Source: Pseudomonadota bacterium
Lineage (GTDB): Bacteria > Myxococcota_A > Polyangia > Haliangiales > Haliangiaceae
Assembly: GCA_023430775.1 (NCBI GenBank)
Contig: JAEYYY010000717.1
Location: forward strand, 1 to 24,635
Direction of reading: 5' to 3'
Length of the DNA: 24,635 bases
Below, piece after piece: positions 22,407 to 24,635 of the stretch (its first letter is position 1; each line of letters opens with the position of its first letter). Made by a program: the position numbers and the translations under genes. A model generated the notes under the pieces. That model was not told where the DNA came from and searched no databases. It saw only the letters and a list, made by a program, of their open reading frames with translations.

Positions 22407-22835
22407 ATGCGCGAGCTCTTCCTGTCAGCAGTCCTCGGGATGGCGGCGATGGCAGCGGGCCCCGGGTGCTCCAAGTCCGAGCCGGCGGCGACGGGTGGGC
22501 ATGCCGAGAACCTGCCGGAGATGACGGTCGACGAGGTCGACAAGGGGCTGGCGGCCAACACGCTGACGGCGATCGACTGCAACGGCGATGGCACGCGCAA
22601 GCGGTTCGGCACCCTGCCGGGTGCGATCTTGATCTCCGATGAAGAGGCGTTCGCGGCGAGCGAGCTCCCGGCCGACAAGAACCGCAAGCTGCTCTTCTAC
22701 TGTTCGGGCCCTACTTGAATGGCTTCTCACACGGGCGCCGGGCGCGCCCGCAGCCTCGGTTACACCAACGTTGCCGTGATGCCCGAGGGGATCAAAGGCT
22801 GGGTGAAGGCCGGGAAGACCGTCAAGACGCTGTAG
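22407..22835 (+). CDS. Rhodanese-like lipoprotein with in-frame TGA, probable selenoprotein
   Basis: The frame from ATG 22407 meets TGA at 22716-22718 and continues in the same frame for 38 more codons to TAG 22833-22835, giving 142 residues with Sec at 104. The N-terminus is a secretion signal ending at C21 (weak lipobox GPGC). The rhodanese domain covers about 36-142: TAIDCNGDG, LPGAILISDE, LLFYC (C99) at the active-site strand, then S-G-P-T-U104-MASH, and after the TGA RARSLGYTNVAVMPEG-IKGWVKAG, a typical rhodanese C-terminus. Related proteins carry Cys at the U position (YC-x4-C-x-A-S, from memory). A hairpin fitting a bacterial SECIS starts 14 nt after the TGA. Standard gene calling would truncate it at 22718. 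Likely role: periplasmic thiol/sulfur transfer or redox. Sec machinery must be encoded elsewhere. Confidence 0.8.
22716..22718 (+). other. Probable recoded TGA (selenocysteine codon)
   Basis: In-frame TGA at codon 104 of the rhodanese gene. Conserved coding continues on both sides without a frame change, which argues against a frameshift and for selenocysteine insertion or a very recent nonsense mutation. Confidence 0.72.
22732..22750 (+). promoter_or_regulatory. SECIS-like hairpin downstream of the in-frame TGA
   Basis: CGGGCGC (22732-22738) pairs perfectly with GCGCCCG (22744-22750), leaving loop CGGGC (22739-22743). The loop begins 21 nt after the TGA, within the roughly 16-37 nt range known for bacterial SECIS elements, and has G at its second position, as the SelB contact usually requires. 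Confidence 0.6.
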
Positions 22836-22938
22836 CTCGGACATTCGTGTCCTACTGAGTCGCGGACCGCGCGGGCTTTGCCAGCAGTTGCTGGTCAGCT
22901 CGTTTGGGTTCGCCCGCCGACAGAGCGATCGTTTCGGC

Positions 22939-23472
22939 ATGCGAGCGCTGATCGCACTGGGGCTGACGGGATGCTGGACCGGGTCGCAGCCGACCACGTT
23001 GCCGAGGCCGGAGCCGGCACCGGAGCCGAGCTATCGAGCCTCGACGATCGCTGTCGATGCTGTCGGTGTCGCCGCGATGGCGATCGGCATGGTCGCGGTC
23101 CAGCGCGGTCACGACGATGCCGGTCACGGGCTCGCCGCCGGCGGTCTGGTTGCCGCCGGATACGTCTCGCCGATCATCCATCTCGCAAATGGTCACAAGG
23201 CGCGCGCCGGCGCGAGCTGGCTGATGCGCAGCCTGGCGGCGACCACCGGCATGGTGATCGGGCTCGGCGCCGCGAGGTGCGATCGCGAACCCACGCTGGG
23301 TCAGCTCGACTGTTCGCTGAACGGCATGATGTGGGGTGTCGCGGGTGGGCTCGCCGTCGGCAGCGTGATCGACGCGCTGACCCTGCACGGCGACACCACG
23401 GAGCGCACCTGGGTACCGACGGTGGTGCCCGATCACGGCGGCGCCAGCGTCGGCATCGCCGGCGGATTCTGA
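22939..23472 (+). CDS. Small Gly/Ala-rich lipoprotein of unknown function
   Basis: From ATG 22939 the 177-residue product begins with a very short signal ending in a perfect lipobox LTGC (C12), then a Pro/Glu-rich linker (PRPEPAPEP). Three or four Gly/Ala-rich hydrophobic segments follow (IAVDAVGVAAMAIGMVAV, GLAAGGLVAAGYVSPII, SLAATTGMVIGLGA, MWGVAGGLAVGSVI). The last residues, GGASVGIAGGF, look like a terminal beta-strand of an outer-membrane protein. The signal is short, and an in-frame TTG at 22888 would give a longer basic N-region (FARRQSDRF), so the start is uncertain. No TAnnnT hexamer or Shine-Dalgarno site is evident. I do not recognise the family; similar lipoproteins seem common in myxobacteria. 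Confidence 0.7.
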   Translation: MRALIALGLTGCWTGSQPTTLPRPEPAPEPSYRASTIAVDAVGVAAMAIGMVAVQRGHDDAGHGLAAGGLVAAGYVSPIIHLANGHKARAGASWLMRSLAATTGMVIGLGAARCDREPTLGQLDCSLNGMMWGVAGGLAVGSVIDALTLHGDTTERTWVPTVVPDHGGASVGIAGGF

Positions 23473-23473
23473 G

Positions 23474-23479
23474 TATGTT
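23474..23479 (+). promoter_or_regulatory. -10-like hexamer TATGTT before the 23486 gene
   Basis: TATGTT ends 6 nt before GTG 23486 and begins one base after the upstream TGA stop. Confidence 0.42.
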
Positions 23480-23485
23480 CGCGGC

Positions 23486-24232
23486 GTGAGCGACAAGCAC
23501 CCGGTACTCGGCAAGATCACCACGCTCGGCGGATTGCTCGGCATCAAGACCGCCCCGGTGGTCCAGCGCGTGTGGCCGCTGGTCGGCTCGTGGACCGGAT
23601 CGCTCGTCGCGACCATCCCGCATCGCTTCAACGCGATGTCGATCACCGCGACGGTGCCGCGCGCCGCGGCGGCCTCGATCTGCCCGTGGCTCGAGCCGCT
23701 CGCCGGCGATCAGATCGGCCTCGAGCTCGGAGCGAACACCACGGTGGCGCACTCCGACGAGGCCGCGTTGCCCGCCGACGCGCCCGAGCTGGTGCGCGCA
23801 CTCGGCGAGGATGTGGCCTCCGTCAGCTGGGACGGCGAGGCGTGGACCTACGAGCTCGAGCAGGACAACGCCGACGACGAAGCGGTCGCCGCGACGATCG
23901 CGCGGGTACACGCGGTCGCCGACCAGCTCGGCGTGACGCCGCCGCAGAAGAAGATCTCGGCGGGGCTGCACCGGTCGCTGAACCGCGGCATGCCGAGTCG
24001 CGCCTGGGTGCGCGCGCGCAAGGGCGAGCTCGATCCGGTGATCGGCCTCGCCTGGGATCAGGTCGAGTGGTTGCCGATGCAGCACATGATGGCGGGCTTC
24101 TATCCAGAGCTCGATGCCGAGACCAAGATCAGCCGGCTCTCTCGCAACCTCGGTGTCGAGCACGCGACCGTCGAGCTGCTGCTCGGCCCGGTCGATCCGC
24201 CCGGGATGCGGATCATCGTCACGCTCGATTAG
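23486..24232 (+). CDS. Unrecognised soluble protein (248 aa)
   Basis: From GTG 23486 the product has no signal peptide or clear membrane segment. The N-terminal half has a Trp/Ile-rich beta pattern (VVQRVWPLVGSWTGSLVATIPHRFNAMSITATVP); the middle holds an acidic segment (ELEQDNADDEAVAATIARVHAVADQLG), which is probably helical; the C-terminus has WDQVEWLPMQHMMAGFYPEL and ends VELLLGPVDPPGMRIIVTLD. I do not recognise a family or a catalytic motif. Codon use is strongly GC3 throughout, supporting a real gene. The stop overlaps the stop of the convergent gene (TTAG at 24229-24232). Its start lies 13 bp after the lipoprotein gene. Confidence 0.72.
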   Translation: MSDKHPVLGKITTLGGLLGIKTAPVVQRVWPLVGSWTGSLVATIPHRFNAMSITATVPRAAAASICPWLEPLAGDQIGLELGANTTVAHSDEAALPADAPELVRALGEDVASVSWDGEAWTYELEQDNADDEAVAATIARVHAVADQLGVTPPQKKISAGLHRSLNRGMPSRAWVRARKGELDPVIGLAWDQVEWLPMQHMMAGFYPELDAETKISRLSRNLGVEHATVELLLGPVDPPGMRIIVTLD

Positions 24233-24635
24233 GCGAGCTCGATCTTCTTGACCTCGTGAACGTCGAGGCGGGTCATCGCGAGCGCGGTCTCGACCTCGGC
24301 GCGCAGGCGCTTGAGCTCCGAGGAGCCGCCGCCCCACGCGAGCTCGGCGATCCCGCGATCGCGAACCACGCGGATCCGCCAGCCATCGGTGTCGAAGCCG
24401 ACGAAGCTGCCGCCGATCGCGATCCGCACCTCGGGAGGTGCGCGCTTGAGGTGCGAGAGGACGACCTGCGCGCTCTGGGGACTGATGCCGAGGTGGACGA
24501 TCGCGTGGAGCCCGCGGATCGCGGCATCGGCGTGCGCGTCGGCGATCGCGTTGTCGTCCCACTTGCCGGCCATCACGCGCAGCCCGGTGAACCGATCGCT
24601 CGGCGGCAGCCAGCCGCGCTCGCACGCGAGGGCCT
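24229..24635 (-). CDS. Unrecognised protein, 5' end outside window
   Basis: The frame is open from the right edge of the window to TAA at 24229-24231, giving at least 134 residues. GTG 24576 and ATG 24573 are in-frame starts, but the upstream codons read like coding sequence (LACERGWLPPSDRFTGLRV), so the true start probably lies beyond the edge. The visible part includes AAIRGLHAIVHLGISPQSAQVVLSHLKRAP (helical) and IAIGGSFVGFDTDGWRIRVVRDRGIAELAWGG (beta). No family is recognised. It is convergent with, and overlaps, the 23486 gene by 4 bp. Confidence 0.7.
   Translation of the reverse strand, partial: ALACERGWLPPSDRFTGLRVMAGKWDDNAIADAHADAAIRGLHAIVHLGISPQSAQVVLSHLKRAPPEVRIAIGGSFVGFDTDGWRIRVVRDRGIAELAWGGGSSELKRLRAEVETALAMTRLDVHEVKKIELA

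Noticed and set aside
22407..22718. Rhodanese gene as a simple truncated pseudogene or frameshift
   Set aside because: The reading frame is the same before and after the TGA and the downstream part keeps a conserved rhodanese end, so no frameshift is needed. A fresh nonsense mutation remains possible but does not explain the well-placed hairpin.
23174..24625. 483-codon minus-strand open frame
   Set aside because: It is Arg-rich, overlaps three better-supported genes, and has no domain.
1..24635. CRISPR arrays, tRNA or rRNA genes, insertion sequences, prophage genes
   Set aside because: No regularly spaced short repeats, no tRNA-like cloverleaf signatures noticed, and no transposase or phage proteins among the reading frames.

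Overview
The window is GC-rich (by eye about two-thirds G+C or more) and gene-dense, and looks like the chromosome of a myxobacterium (Myxococcota, probably a Kofleriaceae/Haliangium/Nannocystis-type lineage). The clues are lipoprotein starts of the form 'ACGDN', a Cys-rich CGDxxCD...CPxDC motif followed by a C-terminal Gly-Cys / hydrophobic / poly-Arg tail of the MYXO-CTERM kind, an ActD-like protein coupled to a caspase-like protein, a TIGR02996-like LRR protein, and many secreted multidomain lipoproteins. This lineage call is inference from protein style, not from a marker gene. I support 24 genes; the first and last run off the window. No intergenic gap exceeds about 300 bp (the largest, 6407-6699, is 293 bp). 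I see no tRNA, rRNA, CRISPR, IS element or prophage.

Layout. 1-2399: ActD-like membrane protein translationally coupled to a caspase-fold protein with a C-terminal beta-rich, probably barrel-like, region. 2396-4176 (minus): VWA protein followed by a coiled-coil protein. 4299-4799: a lone GrpE. 4796-6406 (minus): secreted protein with discoidin, Ig-like and lectin/lyase-like domains. 6700-7922: small zinc-ribbon protein and a YkuD_2 L,D-transpeptidase-like lipoprotein. 7936-11152: a compact run of cysteine-dioxygenase-like cupin, radical SAM enzyme, AraC regulator and secreted metallo-beta-lactamase-fold hydrolase. 11153-13804: divergent LRR and HTTM genes. 13791-15105: divergent methyltransferase and hotdog thioesterase. 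15265-18711: a 960-residue polysaccharide deacetylase with four chitobiase-like repeats, then a small envelope protein. 18708-22292 (minus): two tandem trypsin-like lipoprotein proteases. 22407-24635: a rhodanese-like protein interrupted by an in-frame TGA (probable selenoprotein), a small lipoprotein, and two unrecognised genes.

Most notable signals. (1) The rhodanese gene at 22407-22835 reads straight through a TGA at the expected second active-site Cys position, with a GC-rich hairpin at the right distance to be a bacterial SECIS. (2) About half of the genes with a free 5' end have a TAnnnT hexamer exactly 6-8 nt before the start codon and no Shine-Dalgarno sequence, which is the signature of leaderless transcription. 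(3) All six convergent gene pairs overlap or abut at their stop codons. (4) The two tandem proteases differ at the zymogen-activation junction (Arg versus Ala), hinting at different activation routes.

How the genes work together. The strongest themes are the cell envelope and the extracellular space (glycan deacetylase, L,D-transpeptidase, proteases, adhesion/lectin-like lipoproteins) and small regulatory or stress modules (ActD-caspase, VWA-coiled coil, GrpE, selenorhodanese). No single pathway spans the window.
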